A stretch of 44,707 bases of DNA from Bradyrhizobium hereditatis (GCF_020329435.1 NZ_JAGKJK010000028.1:1-44707), one strand, 5' to 3'. Counted from the first letter of the stretch, positions 33,956-43,189 are shown. The notes: a model not told the origin generated them from the letters alone. Numbers and translations are program-made.

Positions 33956-35458
33956 TCAGCAAACGTCGCGGTCCGTCCTGGCGGCTACAACCGGGACATG
34001 GCCGATCAAGCGCGAGGCTAGGTAAACGACGCGGGCTACTGGAGCCTTGAGCTCCGGCAGCAGCGGATGCTGCACCGCAAACAACGCAGCGATCCATACG
34101 CCTGCAGCAGACCCGCAGGCGATCAGAACACCGGCCACAGGCCCGATCGTGCCGCGTTCCACCAACGCTGCACAGATGGCGACCGTTGCGCCGCTGCAGA
34201 GAGCGACGATACCGCTCTTTCGTGTCGCGTGAATGAGATCGGCCAGCCGCAGGTTGAGATGCTGGCCCACATAGTAGATCGCCACTACTGCCTGGAACGG
34301 CAACGTCAGCAACGCCGATGCCGCCACGGCCTCCACGCCGAAGAAGGACGCAGCGAACATGATGAGGAGGGAGGGGGGCAACGAGATCAGTGACGAGAGC
34401 AACGTGTCCCGCACGCTCCCGGCTGCGACCAGCACAGGGTAGGTGAGGCAGGCGGCGAACAGTGAAAGGTGGGCAATACACAACAAACGGACCAACGGAA
34501 CCACCTCGAGCCAGGTCGGGCCAAGCCAGATCAGGATAATCGGCTTTGCCATCACCGCCACGAAGATCAGAAAAGGCCACTGCAAGACCGTGAGCAGCGA
34601 GATCGCTTGGAGATAGATGCGCTTGAGATCCCCGCCGGCGCTCGTCTGTGCAAAGATAGCCGGCATAATGACCGGACTGATCACCTGAATGATGAGCCTG
34701 TCGAACGCCTGCGTTACGTTGCTGGCACGGCTGTAGAGGCCGACGGCCGCGAAATCCAGTATCCGCGCGAGGAAGAGCTGGGGCGCCGAATTGTAGAACA
34801 CGTTGATGAGGACCACGCCGCTCGAATATAGGCCAAAACGGACGACGTCCGGGTAACCTTCGAGCGAGGGGCGGAAGATCCGTAGATCCCCGCGCGTTCC
34901 GATCAGGTAGATTGCCTGAACGGCGCTTCCGGCAATCATTCCCCAGATCGGCGCAAGATAGCTGTAGCCCATCACCGCGAGCCCAATCGACACGACTACC
35001 ACCGTGAAACTGCACGCGAGGTTGCTGGCCGCTATGATGCCGAACTGCATGTTGCGGCGAAGCAGCGCGATAATCGTCATCGAGAACGGAGTGATGCCGA
35101 AATTGAGAACGGCAACGCCAATGCCCGCTTCGACACCGTCGGCGCCGAGTACCGCGCCGAGAGCGCCGCCGATCAGATAAAGGAGAATTCCGATCACGAC
35201 CGACAGGCCAAACGTAATCGTAAATGCGGCCCTGATGTTCTCTTCCGAGAGAGAAGCCTTCTGAATGAGATAATTGGGCCCGCCGAACTCCTGGGACGAC
35301 GCCGAAAATACCGACGTCACTGCGAGAACGACCGCATAGATGCCGAACTCCTTGGGCGTCAGCAGTCTCGCCAGGGCTGCGGTCGAGACAAAGAACAGGA
35401 CCAAACTCGCGTATCGCTCGACCGCGGAGAAGAAGATTGAGCGTTGCACAGAGTTCAT
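33956..35458 (-). CDS. Wzx-type lipid-linked oligosaccharide flippase
   Basis: A 500-residue membrane protein with about twelve to fourteen hydrophobic helices and little else. The beginning (FFSAVERYASLVLFFVSTAALARLLTPKEFGIYAVVLAV) is the standard start of the polysaccharide-transport (PST/MOP) superfamily. It would move the finished undecaprenyl-linked repeat unit across the inner membrane, between assembly by the glycosyltransferases here and polymerisation. Its stop lies 28 bases before the acetyltransferase start and its own start 53 bases after the oxidoreductase stop, consistent with one transcript. Confidence 0.92.
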   Translation of the reverse strand: MNSVQRSIFFSAVERYASLVLFFVSTAALARLLTPKEFGIYAVVLAVTSVFSASSQEFGGPNYLIQKASLSEENIRAAFTITFGLSVVIGILLYLIGGALGAVLGADGVEAGIGVAVLNFGITPFSMTIIALLRRNMQFGIIAASNLACSFTVVVVSIGLAVMGYSYLAPIWGMIAGSAVQAIYLIGTRGDLRIFRPSLEGYPDVVRFGLYSSGVVLINVFYNSAPQLFLARILDFAAVGLYSRASNVTQAFDRLIIQVISPVIMPAIFAQTSAGGDLKRIYLQAISLLTVLQWPFLIFVAVMAKPIILIWLGPTWLEVVPLVRLLCIAHLSLFAACLTYPVLVAAGSVRDTLLSSLISLPPSLLIMFAASFFGVEAVAASALLTLPFQAVVAIYYVGQHLNLRLADLIHATRKSGIVALCSGATVAICAALVERGTIGPVAGVLIACGSAAGVWIAALFAVQHPLLPELKAPVARVVYLASRLIGHVPVVAARTDRDVC

Positions 35459-35511
35459 TGCGAGTCTGTCATAGCTTTTGCCCGATCAGGAGCGTCTCCG
35501 GCCGTCGTAGC

Positions 35512-36561
35512 TCAAGCAATCGCCCTGACGCGCTCTGAAACAGGGCGCTGCTGCTTCAGCCTGACCGGCGCGCCGTGATCGGCGATCGAACGAGATGCCG
35601 CCTCCAGCACCTCGATCACCCGTAGGCCGGATAGACCATTGGAAATCGGCGATGCGCCGGTGCTCACGCATTCGACGAAATGTTCGACCTCGGATTGCAG
35701 TGCCTCCTTCGTCGAGATATGGGGCGCCCACATGTCGCCAGCTCGATATCCGATCCGGAATTGATGGGCATTCTCGGCCTGCGCATTTAGAGTGATGCCC
35801 TTGTCATAGACCTTGATCTTTTCGGTGGGCTCAAGGTCGTCATAAACGATCATCTTCTTACTGCCGCCAACAAACGTCTGGCGCACCTTTATAGGAGAGA
35901 GCCAATTGACGCTGACGTGAGCGACGCACTTGCTCTCGAAAAACAACGTGATATGCGCCATGTTCTCCGGCGAACCGGTGACATGGCTCGATCCCGTCGC
36001 CGAAACCGCAATAGGGTCCTCGTCAAGGAGATACTGGATGATAGAAAGGTCGTGGACAGCCAAGTCCCAGATCACATTCACATCGCTTTGGAATAGACCG
36101 AGGCTGGATCGCGTGCTGTCGTAATAAAAAATCTCGCCAAGTTGGTCCTGAAGGATGAGTTCGCGTATCTTCTGCACCGCCGGCGTATACAGGAAGGTGT
36201 GATCTACCATCAGCGTCAACCCGCGTCGATCGGCTTCGTCGACGAGACGGCGCACCTGATCGGACGTTTGAGCAAGTGGCTTCTCTACAAGCACATGCTT
36301 TCCTGCGTTCAGTGCAGCGAGAGCTAGCTCAAAATGTGTGTGAACAGGCGTTGCGATCGCGATGGCATCTACGCGCGGATTGCGCAGAAGTTCGGTGAAA
36401 TTGGAAGTCGTCGATATTTCGGGGTGGCGACGCTTGCAAGCGGATAGCTTTGCCGCATCCAGATCACTAACTCCGATAACTCGCGACGCGTCGTTGCCCG
36501 CGAAATTGCGGACGAGGTTCGGACCCCAGTATCCATATCCGACAATGCCAATTCCGATCAT
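35512..36561 (-). CDS. Gfo/Idh/MocA-family oxidoreductase (WbpB/WlbA-like)
   Basis: A 349-residue NAD(H)-dependent enzyme. ATG at 36561 has AGGTG eight bases upstream (a GTG three codons earlier is possible). N-terminal nucleotide motif GIVGYGYWGPNLVRNF, then the family EKPLAQT near residue 92 with its catalytic Lys, and the conserved WDLAVHDLSI with the catalytic His, then the C-terminal beta-sheet domain. WbpB/WlbA oxidises the 3-OH of UDP-GlcNAc uronate so that the aminotransferase can act. This GYWGPN subtype usually travels with an aminotransferase and a hexapeptide acetyltransferase, as here. Confidence 0.9.
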   Translation of the reverse strand: MIGIGIVGYGYWGPNLVRNFAGNDASRVIGVSDLDAAKLSACKRRHPEISTTSNFTELLRNPRVDAIAIATPVHTHFELALAALNAGKHVLVEKPLAQTSDQVRRLVDEADRRGLTLMVDHTFLYTPAVQKIRELILQDQLGEIFYYDSTRSSLGLFQSDVNVIWDLAVHDLSIIQYLLDEDPIAVSATGSSHVTGSPENMAHITLFFESKCVAHVSVNWLSPIKVRQTFVGGSKKMIVYDDLEPTEKIKVYDKGITLNAQAENAHQFRIGYRAGDMWAPHISTKEALQSEVEHFVECVSTGASPISNGLSGLRVIEVLEAASRSIADHGAPVRLKQQRPVSERVRAIA

Positions 36562-36638
36562 TTCAAGCACCTATATTCTTTAATTAGTGGAACTTTCAGC
36601 GTATAGCGGCAGGTCTCGGCAGAAAGATCTTTCTGCAA

Positions 36639-37277
36639 TCATTTTGGTTCGCTTCCGACTGCGCCCGGGATCTGCACGACCACCGAGCTGCGGACAAAGT
36701 CGAGCCCGGTGTCTTCGCGTCGCGCAGAAGGCACAGATGATCGGCAGTTCTGTAACGCCATCTGATCGTACCTAAGCCTATGCGCTTCGACATCAACGTG
36801 TCCCGTTCTGATGAACGTGCGGATGGATGCAATCAGATCTTGTGACGCCTGCGGGCTTAGCGGCTCGGTTTCGTCGATGACATCCAGGTGATCCAGCTTG
36901 TCCAGCAACTCACGTTCGTCGAACGCAACTTCGATACGTCCCTGTTGGGCGAACCGTTTTGCGGTGGCCATCTGATGATCGTTTCGCTGCTCTCCCATGC
37001 TCGCTCGGCGGGGCATGACAATAATTCGCTTTCCCAATTCGAGCGCAGTAATGATCGAGCCCATGCCTGCATGGGCTATAACCAAGCTGGCTGATTCAAC
37101 GTACTCCCGGAATTTCGCCGGATCGACAAACTGCTCGGACCGAATATGCCTGTAGCTTGCATCGGACGGGCCCGTCTGGGCGAACACGTCGGTTCGTCCG
37201 TGTTTCCCGGCCCATTCGTCGACGGTCCGGACCAAGCGGTCGAAATGTCCCTGAGTACCCACTGTCACAAAGATCAT
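36639..37277 (-). CDS. PssE-like glycosyltransferase subunit (Alg13 / GT28 C-terminal type)
   Basis: A 212-residue protein from the ATG at 37277 (MIFVTVGTQGHFDRLVRTVDEWA), overlapping the previous stop as ATGA. It carries the donor-sugar-binding half of a GT28 enzyme: VTVGTQ.HFDRL, VDPAKFREYVESASLVIAHAGMGSIITALELGKRIIVMPRRASMGEQRNDHQ (UDP-binding HAGxGS). Works with the gene upstream as a two-part transferase. In Rhizobium leguminosarum PssD/PssE transfer glucuronate onto the first sugar; the same role is plausible. The C-terminal 40 residues are unusual and may be poorly conserved. Confidence 0.9.
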   Translation of the reverse strand: MIFVTVGTQGHFDRLVRTVDEWAGKHGRTDVFAQTGPSDASYRHIRSEQFVDPAKFREYVESASLVIAHAGMGSIITALELGKRIIVMPRRASMGEQRNDHQMATAKRFAQQGRIEVAFDERELLDKLDHLDVIDETEPLSPQASQDLIASIRTFIRTGHVDVEAHRLRYDQMALQNCRSSVPSARREDTGLDFVRSSVVVQIPGAVGSEPK

Positions 37278-37825
37278 AGGACAGATCCCGCATAATAGGG
37301 GCCTCCTGGCCGCGTCAGGTGGGGCCACTGAGTTAACCAGAGGTCAGCGAAACGACCGATTCTCGATCCGGACATTGAGAGCTGCTCGACGTTGGCGATG
37401 CTGTCGAGCCAGATGGTTCGCGCGCCAATCATTCGCCCCAACCGAAGTGCGAGATATCCTGGAGCCGCACCGGTGGAGATCACGATATCAGGCTTCTCGC
37501 TCCAGACGATCCAGGCAAGCTTGGCCGCCGCTTTCAATAGCGCAATTTTCCTCCAACGGTTCGCATCGTTGACGACGTAGAAGTTATGGCCTGCAACCTG
37601 ATTGCGATAAGAATCATGCACCGTGACGAAGGTGACCGAGCAATCGGCAAATGCCTGCGTGATCCGCATAAGTTGAATCCAGTGCCCTCCGCCCGAGGCG
37701 ACCGCCAACAGTTTTGGACTGTTGGCCCGCGATTGCGACGACAACGCTTCGTCGTTTTGACGCACCTTGGTCTGAAGCATCAGCTGGCACCTGTTTGAAA
37801 TTTTGAAAAATGAGCGTTGCGACAC
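37274..37825 (-). CDS. PssD-like glycosyltransferase subunit (Alg14 type)
   Basis: A 183-residue protein starting at GTG 37825; an ATG at 37780 (MLQTKVRQND) is an alternative, neither with a clear ribosome site. Core: LLAVASGGGHWIQLMRITQAF (acceptor-side GGGHW motif), a hydrophobic helical stretch (KIALLKAAAKLAWIVW) for membrane contact, DIVISTGAAPGYLALRLGRMIGARTIWLDSIANVEQLS. The Alg14 type is the membrane anchor and acceptor half that recruits the Alg13 type encoded next. The pair together replaces one GT-B enzyme and commonly adds the second sugar on the lipid carrier. Confidence 0.9.
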   Translation of the reverse strand: MSQRSFFKISNRCQLMLQTKVRQNDEALSSQSRANSPKLLAVASGGGHWIQLMRITQAFADCSVTFVTVHDSYRNQVAGHNFYVVNDANRWRKIALLKAAAKLAWIVWSEKPDIVISTGAAPGYLALRLGRMIGARTIWLDSIANVEQLSMSGSRIGRFADLWLTQWPHLTRPGGPYYAGSVL

Positions 37826-37857
37826 TAAGGTGTGGCCAGTTTCGTACCTCTGGTGAG

Positions 37858-37960
37858 GGTCCCTCTCATGTAACGCATTATTTAAATTTCAAGCTGATTT
37901 ATATATTAAATGATCGACCTGAGTCAATTTAAATATTTTACGCTGTATTTAAAGTGGCGC
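37858..37960. promoter_or_regulatory. AT-rich region upstream of the long leftward operon
   Basis: TTATTTAAATTTCAAG, TTTATATATTAAATG, CAATTTAAATATTTTACG and GTATTTAAAG lie within 100 bases. Likely promoter of the PssD-PssE genes and perhaps those after them, and a candidate H-NS/MucR target. Confidence 0.5.
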
Positions 37961-37980
37961 TCGGTTAATTCTGGCTAGGG

Positions 37981-38417
37981 TCAGGCTGGATAGACGGTTG
38001 GCCAGGAACAACCCGTTGTATCTAAATCTGGTGTGGGCGCGACCGCCAACACGTCGCCCCATTCGAGCCGGGCCGCTAGCGCTCGAATGCATGAGAAGGA
38101 ATGACGATATCAGTGTCGACGTAAACCCGCGGAAAGGAGCGGGCGACCTGATCACCCAGATCCAGCGCGTGCGTCTTACTGGCGACGCTGGATTCGACGA
38201 CGCGGACCGCTTGGCCGAATCCGCCGAGCAACGCTTGCCGTATCGTCAGTACGTCCGTTGCAAACGACGACTAGTCTATTTCATCGACACCTTCGCGGCT
38301 GACCCATTGCTCCAGCGTCCGAGCAATGATCGAGCTTTCGTTGTATGCCGGGACGATGGCGATGGTGAGTTCGACCGATTTTGCGAGTGTCCGAAAGGCC
38401 GACCGCGATTTCAACAT
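37981..38417 (-). pseudogene. Broken GT2 glycosyltransferase
   Basis: Starting at ATG 38417, three frames together spell a GT2 N-terminal domain: SVELTIAIVPAYNESSIIARTLEQWV (ends in a stop after VDEID), then VVVCNGRTDDTASVAR, then GQAVRVVESSVASKTHALDLGDQVARSFPRVYVDTDIVI (with the DxD), then ARLEWGDVLAVAPTPDLDTTGCSWPTVYPA. At least three frame changes and an absent C-terminal part. Once a repeat-unit glycosyltransferase, now dead. Confidence 0.8.
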
Positions 38418-38420
38418 TAA

Positions 38421-38878
38421 ACCGCCAGCGTCACCTTACGCCATCATGCTGGAGGGCTTAACCTACCGCGGAGAGAACAGTGGCCTGGCGCAAGGATGAT
38501 CGTTGGAGAGCTTGACACCCAGACCCGGAATTAGAGAACAGAATCGGTCCAAAGCCGAAACCGTCGATGAGGCGATGAAGACCATACAAGATTCATCTTT
38601 GCCTGATAGAGCGGTCTTTTCTGCGCTTTTCCCCGACGCTACTATTATCCCGGAAAAGTTTCGGGATTACCAAATCGCTTATGGCCGTTCGGAAAAATTT
38701 CGGATCGCGCCTATGGCGTGAGTCTGGCCCATTTGGATGGCAGCCGCGCGGGCATCTCACGTTCGTTCCGTCTGCGCAATCCCGCCCGACGAGACGACCG
38801 CTGTTACCCAGCTGCTGGTAAAGAAGCAAAAATTGGGTGTAGATCAGCTCGACAGCGCAAGCGCGATTGACATTCCGA
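38421..38878. other. No supported gene; short direct repeats
   Basis: A rightward open frame 38503-38721 (72 codons) has no family pattern. CGGAAAAGTTTCGG (38651-38664) recurs as CGGAAAAATTTCGG (38690-38703), 39 bases apart, and the first copy sits in a stem (ATCCCG/CGGGAT). May be a regulatory site. Confidence 0.35.
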
Positions 38879-39850
38879 TCAGCGGGGACTGGAAGACGGC
38901 CCGTTCCCAGTGTCCGGCCAGCCATTCCACCATTCGGGCCGTCGCCGCCAGATCTCGCCCCAAGTTTGGGCAGCCATACGCCGTCCTAGCGCGCGCGTTG
39001 CCCAGTATCGGCTGAGCGGCCAAAGCCGGAAGAGCATCAGGCCGGCCGGTCGCTGCCAACGAGGAAAATGCCGTCGGATCAGCAGCACCTTGGCACGCAG
39101 CAGCCGCACCATTTTTTCGGACCGCACTGTTTCGGAAGCACCGGCATAATGGATGATTTGAGCTTCGGGCGTGATCATCGGCCGCGCCCCCTTCGCCTGA
39201 GCGCGCAGGCAGAGATCGGCTTCTTCGCCATACATCACGTAGCTCGGGTCAAAACCTCCGAGTTCCTGCCAGAATTCTCGTCGGATCAGTAGGAAACACC
39301 CGGTGACGATATCGACCCCGCGCTCGCTGTCGCGCGGCCAACCGCCGTAACCTTCGGGATTGAAGAGCGTGCTGCGGCGGAACAGGCTCGATAGCCCCAC
39401 GACCTGGCTCGCCACGCTCCAGAGCGTCATGCGCCGCCAGCAGTTGGTCGGGTTGAGGCTGCGGTCACCGTGAAGCGTCCGGCCGCCCCAGATTTCTGCT
39501 TCGGGCACACGACGCGCGAAATCAAGAAGCCGGTCGATGGCTCGCTCAAGCACGACGGTATCGGGGTTGAGCAACAGAAGATACTCCCCGCGGGCATGGG
39601 ACGCAGCTATGTTGTTGGCCTTGGCGAAGCCGTGGTTCTCGATTTCCGCCATCAGGCGGACGTCCGGAAACTCTGCCGCAATCGCAGCGGCGGATCCGTC
39701 GGACGAGGCATTGTCCACCACAATCAGTTCGAAGGACTGGCGTGTCTGCGCAAAGACCGACCGCAGGCATTCGAGCGTCATCTCGCGCGTGTTGTAGCTG
39801 ACGACGATAATGGAAACGAGGGGCGCAGACTGCCCAGTTATTTTCGTCAT
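38879..39850 (-). CDS. GT2 glycosyltransferase (rhamnosyltransferase-like)
   Basis: A 323-residue protein from the ATG at 39850 (MTKITGQSAPLVSIIVVSYNTREMTLECLRS); the frame opens 34 codons earlier without gene character. Motifs: VVDNASSDGSAAAI, LLLNPDTVV (DxD equivalent), VTGCFLLIRREFWQELGGFDPSYVMYGEEADLCLRAQ, HYAGASE, all of the WbbL-like GT2 group. A C-terminal amphipathic stretch (LLRAKVLLIRRHFP...LMLFRLWPLSRYW) may touch the membrane. It shares layout with domain 2 of the tandem GT2 at 21933-23771. Reads left, away from asnB. Confidence 0.9.
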   Translation of the reverse strand: MTKITGQSAPLVSIIVVSYNTREMTLECLRSVFAQTRQSFELIVVDNASSDGSAAAIAAEFPDVRLMAEIENHGFAKANNIAASHARGEYLLLLNPDTVVLERAIDRLLDFARRVPEAEIWGGRTLHGDRSLNPTNCWRRMTLWSVASQVVGLSSLFRRSTLFNPEGYGGWPRDSERGVDIVTGCFLLIRREFWQELGGFDPSYVMYGEEADLCLRAQAKGARPMITPEAQIIHYAGASETVRSEKMVRLLRAKVLLIRRHFPRWQRPAGLMLFRLWPLSRYWATRALGRRMAAQTWGEIWRRRPEWWNGWPDTGNGPSSSPR

Positions 39851-40022
39851 GCGCGGTGATCCCTGTTTTGCCGGTTGCAGACAATGCCAAAAACTTCGAA
39901 ATTCTGTATTATGGAAGCCATCTCCGTGCAATCTTGCGGCGAGGTTCTTCAACCACGACCGGACACCAATTGTGATGAAGCTCTATTCACTACAGATATT
40001 TTCTGACGGAAGGACATAGACC

Positions 40023-41894
40023 TTGTGTGGCATTGCGGGATGGATAGGACCGCCGCCGGCGGATGCCGGACGCCTTCGAAACATGACGGACGCGCTTAGG
40101 CATCGGGGACCGGATGGCGAAGGACAGACGATTCTGCCCCTTTCCGGAGGCGCCGTGGCCGCACTGGGGCACCGGCGCCTTTCGATCATCGATCTCGCGG
40201 GCGGCAGCCAGCCAATGGCCAGCCACGACGGACGCTTCACCGTCGTGTTCAACGGCGAAATATACAACTACATCGAGATCCGGAACGAGCTCCTGGCGCG
40301 TGGCGCGCGATTCACGACCTGCTCGGATACCGAGGTTATCCTCGAAGCGTGGCGCACCTGGGGGGCCGAGTGTCTGCCCCGCTTCAGGGGCATGTTCGCC
40401 TTTGCGCTGCATGACGACGTGACGCGGACCGTTGTGCTGGCCCGGGATCAGTTCGGCAAGAAGCCGCTGTTCCTCGCCGAGCGGCAGACGGTTTCCGGAC
40501 CGGTGCTGGTGTTCGGCTCCGAAATAGCTGCCTTGCTGACTCATCCGGAAGTGCGTGCCGAACTCGACGTCGACACGCTTTACCAATACCTCTGCTGGCG
40601 CTACGCCCCCGGCCCCTTCACCTTTTTCCGCAATATCCGCAAGCTGCCACCGGGAAGCTGTCTGATATGGCGGAACGGAGAGATGACGACGCGGCGCTAC
40701 TGGACCGCTCCGGAAGAGACAGCGCTACACCGTACGCCACCCGCTGACCCTGTCGCCGGGTTTCTTGCTGTCTTCGATGAGGCGGTGAAGCTGCGCCTGA
40801 GAGCCGATGTGCCGCTCGGGGCGTTTCTGTCGGGCGGGCTCGACTCCACGTCGATCGTGGCGACGCTGGCCCATCTCGGCGCCCCCGAAATAAGAACCTT
40901 TTCGGTCGGTTTCCGGGATGATCCAGCTTCGGAACTGGGCTTCGCCGCCGAAACCGCGCGCCAGATCGGCACGATCCATACGTCGCTGGAGCTCGTGCCG
41001 GATGACCTGACCGCGCTGCTACCAATGCTCAGCCGTCATCGTGCCGCGCCAATTGCGGAGACCGCCGATCTGCCGATCTACATGATGTCGGTGGAGGCTG
41101 CGAAACACGTGAAGGTCATCCTGTCGGGTGAGGGTTCTGACGAGATGTTCGGTGGCTATCCGAAGCATCTTGTGGAGAGGCATCTTGGCCGCCTTGCCGG
41201 ACCGGGACTGCTCTCGGTCGCGGGACATGCTCTACTCGCGGCGACATCTCCGGCTCCTGCGGTGGGCCGGAGATTGAGAATTGCCGCAAGAGCAATGAGC
41301 ACGCGCCGGTTCGATGAGCGAATGGTCTCCTGGTTCGGCGCCCTTACCCCGGCAGAACGCAAGACATTGTGGACCGGCCCCGCGGTCTGCCGTCAGCCCG
41401 ATGCGCGCCCCTTCAATGCGGCGGCGGGAAGTACCCCGTTGCGCCGTGTACTGCATTTCGATCAGACGTCTTGGCTGCCTGACAACCTGCTCGAGCGGAT
41501 GGACATGATGACAATGGCTGCCTCGATCGAGGCGCGCGCACCGTTCATGGACGTTCGGCTCGCGGAGTTCGCCAGCACCTTGCCGGACAGCCAACGCATC
41601 AAGTGGGGTGTTACAAAACGGATCGTACGGGAGGCTTTGGGCCCGCGCCTGTCGGAATCGGTTTTAACCCGGCGGAAGAACGGTTTCAGAATGCCGGTGA
41701 CGGAATGGTTTCGCGGCCCGCTGCGCGATCCGGCGCGGGAACTCCTGCTCGGGTCCGATAGCATTAGCGGTCCCTACCTCGATCGCGCGACGGTTAGACT
41801 CTACCTGGACGAGCATGCAAAAGGACAGCAGAATCACGACAAGACGCTCTGGGCTCTGTTCGCGCTGGAGACATTCCTGCGCGAGTTCTTCTGA
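40023..41894 (+). CDS. asnB: Asparagine-synthase-type glutamine amidotransferase
   Basis: A 623-residue protein with TTG start at 40023 followed by Cys2 (CGIAGW), the class II amidotransferase nucleophile after Met removal; GGAAGGACA serves as the ribosome site. The glutaminase domain includes RHRGPDGEG and FNGEIYNYIEIR; the synthetase domain has the ATP loop LSGGLDSTSI (about residue 270) and LSGEGSDEMFGGYPKH. The length fits the group found in O-antigen and exopolysaccharide loci, where relatives such as WbpS are thought to amidate uronic acids. With a uronate pathway here, amidation of the polymer is a plausible role (inference); ordinary asparagine synthesis cannot be excluded. An 11-base gap to the next GT2 gene indicates an operon. 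Confidence 0.9.
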   Translation: MCGIAGWIGPPPADAGRLRNMTDALRHRGPDGEGQTILPLSGGAVAALGHRRLSIIDLAGGSQPMASHDGRFTVVFNGEIYNYIEIRNELLARGARFTTCSDTEVILEAWRTWGAECLPRFRGMFAFALHDDVTRTVVLARDQFGKKPLFLAERQTVSGPVLVFGSEIAALLTHPEVRAELDVDTLYQYLCWRYAPGPFTFFRNIRKLPPGSCLIWRNGEMTTRRYWTAPEETALHRTPPADPVAGFLAVFDEAVKLRLRADVPLGAFLSGGLDSTSIVATLAHLGAPEIRTFSVGFRDDPASELGFAAETARQIGTIHTSLELVPDDLTALLPMLSRHRAAPIAETADLPIYMMSVEAAKHVKVILSGEGSDEMFGGYPKHLVERHLGRLAGPGLLSVAGHALLAATSPAPAVGRRLRIAARAMSTRRFDERMVSWFGALTPAERKTLWTGPAVCRQPDARPFNAAAGSTPLRRVLHFDQTSWLPDNLLERMDMMTMAASIEARAPFMDVRLAEFASTLPDSQRIKWGVTKRIVREALGPRLSESVLTRRKNGFRMPVTEWFRGPLRDPARELLLGSDSISGPYLDRATVRLYLDEHAKGQQNHDKTLWALFALETFLREFF

Positions 41895-41905
41895 TCGGAC
41901 CGGCA

Positions 41906-42805
41906 ATGCTGATCTCAGTCATTATTCCGCACCTCAACCAGGAAGCCTACCTCAAGCTTGGTTTGGAAGCCCTGCACGCCCAGCGTGCCATCACTAGCAA
42001 GATCGAGATCATCGTCGTCGACAACGGGTCGGCGAGGTTGCCCAGCACGGTCTGTTCTGCTTGGCCTGATGTCCGACTCGTCTCAGAATCCATTCCCGGC
42101 CCGGGGCCGGCTCGCAACCGCGGAATCCGCGAGGCGCGCGGTGACATCCTAGCATTCATCGATGCCGATTGCCGGGCCGATCCCGGTTGGCTCGCTGCGA
42201 TTGAGGCCGCCTTTGCCGACCGAAGTACTCGGATCATCGGTGGCGATGTTCAGGTCAGTTATGAAAATCCCTCGCGGCCTACATTTCTCGAACCATATGA
42301 AAGCATCTATTCCTACCGCAACAGCGAACACATCGCGGAAGGGTTTTCGGGAACTGGCAACCTTGCAACGTTGCCGTCGGTCGTCGCCGAGGTCGGACCG
42401 TTTGCGGGGATCGAGGTTGCCGAGGACCGCGATTGGGGGCTGCGCGCCTGCGCAAAAGGCTATGCGATACGGTATGTACCGGAAATGATCGTGTTTCATC
42501 CCGCTCGGAAAAGCTTCGCCGAGCTGACAGGGAAATGGGACAGGCACATTGCTCATGACTACGAGCGCATCCGGCCCCGACGCCTTGGTGCGCTGCGTTG
42601 GTTGGGCAGGGCGATCGCAGTTGCCGGATCTCCAGTCGTGGAATTTCGGACACTACTCTTCTCGCCCCGTGTCTCAGGTTCGCGGGAGCGCATCTTGGCA
42701 TTTCTCTGTCTGACCGCGATCAGGCTCTATCGCAGTGGCCGCATGATCGGAGTGCTACTCCGGGACGACGGCCTAAAAATCTCGGCAGCATGGAATCGGA
42801 AATAG
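41906..42805 (+). CDS. GT2 glycosyltransferase
   Basis: A 299-residue protein starting at ATG 41906, 11 bases after asnB. Motifs: LISVIIPHLNQEAYLKLGLEAL, VVDNGSARLP, GPGPARNRGIREARGDILAFIDADCRADPGWL (DAD metal site), GTGNLATLPSVVAEVGPF, EDRDWGLRACAKGY. Cytoplasmic GT-A fold, adds a sugar to the lipid-linked unit; donor unknown. The order asnB then GT2 may mean the amidated sugar is its donor or acceptor. Confidence 0.88.
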   Translation: MLISVIIPHLNQEAYLKLGLEALHAQRAITSKIEIIVVDNGSARLPSTVCSAWPDVRLVSESIPGPGPARNRGIREARGDILAFIDADCRADPGWLAAIEAAFADRSTRIIGGDVQVSYENPSRPTFLEPYESIYSYRNSEHIAEGFSGTGNLATLPSVVAEVGPFAGIEVAEDRDWGLRACAKGYAIRYVPEMIVFHPARKSFAELTGKWDRHIAHDYERIRPRRLGALRWLGRAIAVAGSPVVEFRTLLFSPRVSGSRERILAFLCLTAIRLYRSGRMIGVLLRDDGLKISAAWNRK

Positions 42806-43189
42806 AAGACGGACGCACTGCTGCAAGATCGGACAATTGCCACCTGCCATCAGGTCTTGATTGGGTTCGTGACGGAGGAACGCCACCCGCGGGTCCATCG
42901 CCAATCAGGCAGCCACTGCGAGTGTGTCATAATTGAACGATTGCTGGTTTCAATTGAGCTATGATGGCCACTGCGATTGGCAGCGTCGGTCCGGGGACCG
43001 GCGACTGCATCGAGCCAGTGCCGCTGCTGGTCGGTGCGGCGCCGCGCAAGCTGCGTCACCTTGCCGGCACGGCGTGGGGCCGGAAGCGAGCGGCCGTCCC
43101 TGATCATGTTGTCGAGTTCTTATTTGGCTGGGGTAGGCTAGCTATATCGCAGTCATGCCGCCAACGTGCACAAGTAAGATCACCCGATC
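42806..43189. other. Decayed region, no supported gene
   Basis: Open frames on both strands without clear family patterns. A minus-strand frame (42850-43107) is rich in Arg and resembles decayed insertion-sequence DNA, but I cannot name it. The 3' end of the broken WsaF-like gene runs into this stretch. Confidence 0.35.

Noticed and set aside
33939..35015. Long minus-strand frame (358 codons) inside the flippase gene
   Set aside because: It is a shadow in another frame of the same strand; the product is Arg/Gly-rich and not a membrane protein, whereas the 500-residue frame is a standard flippase.
37998..38420. Plus-strand frame of 140 codons
   Set aside because: The opposite strand carries a recognisable though broken GT2 gene, so this frame is its shadow.
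43056..43080. Similarity between CACCTTGCCGGCACGGC here and the reverse complement of the stretch near 21735
   Set aside because: The shared word is short and GC-rich and the match breaks at once; not enough to claim a repeat.
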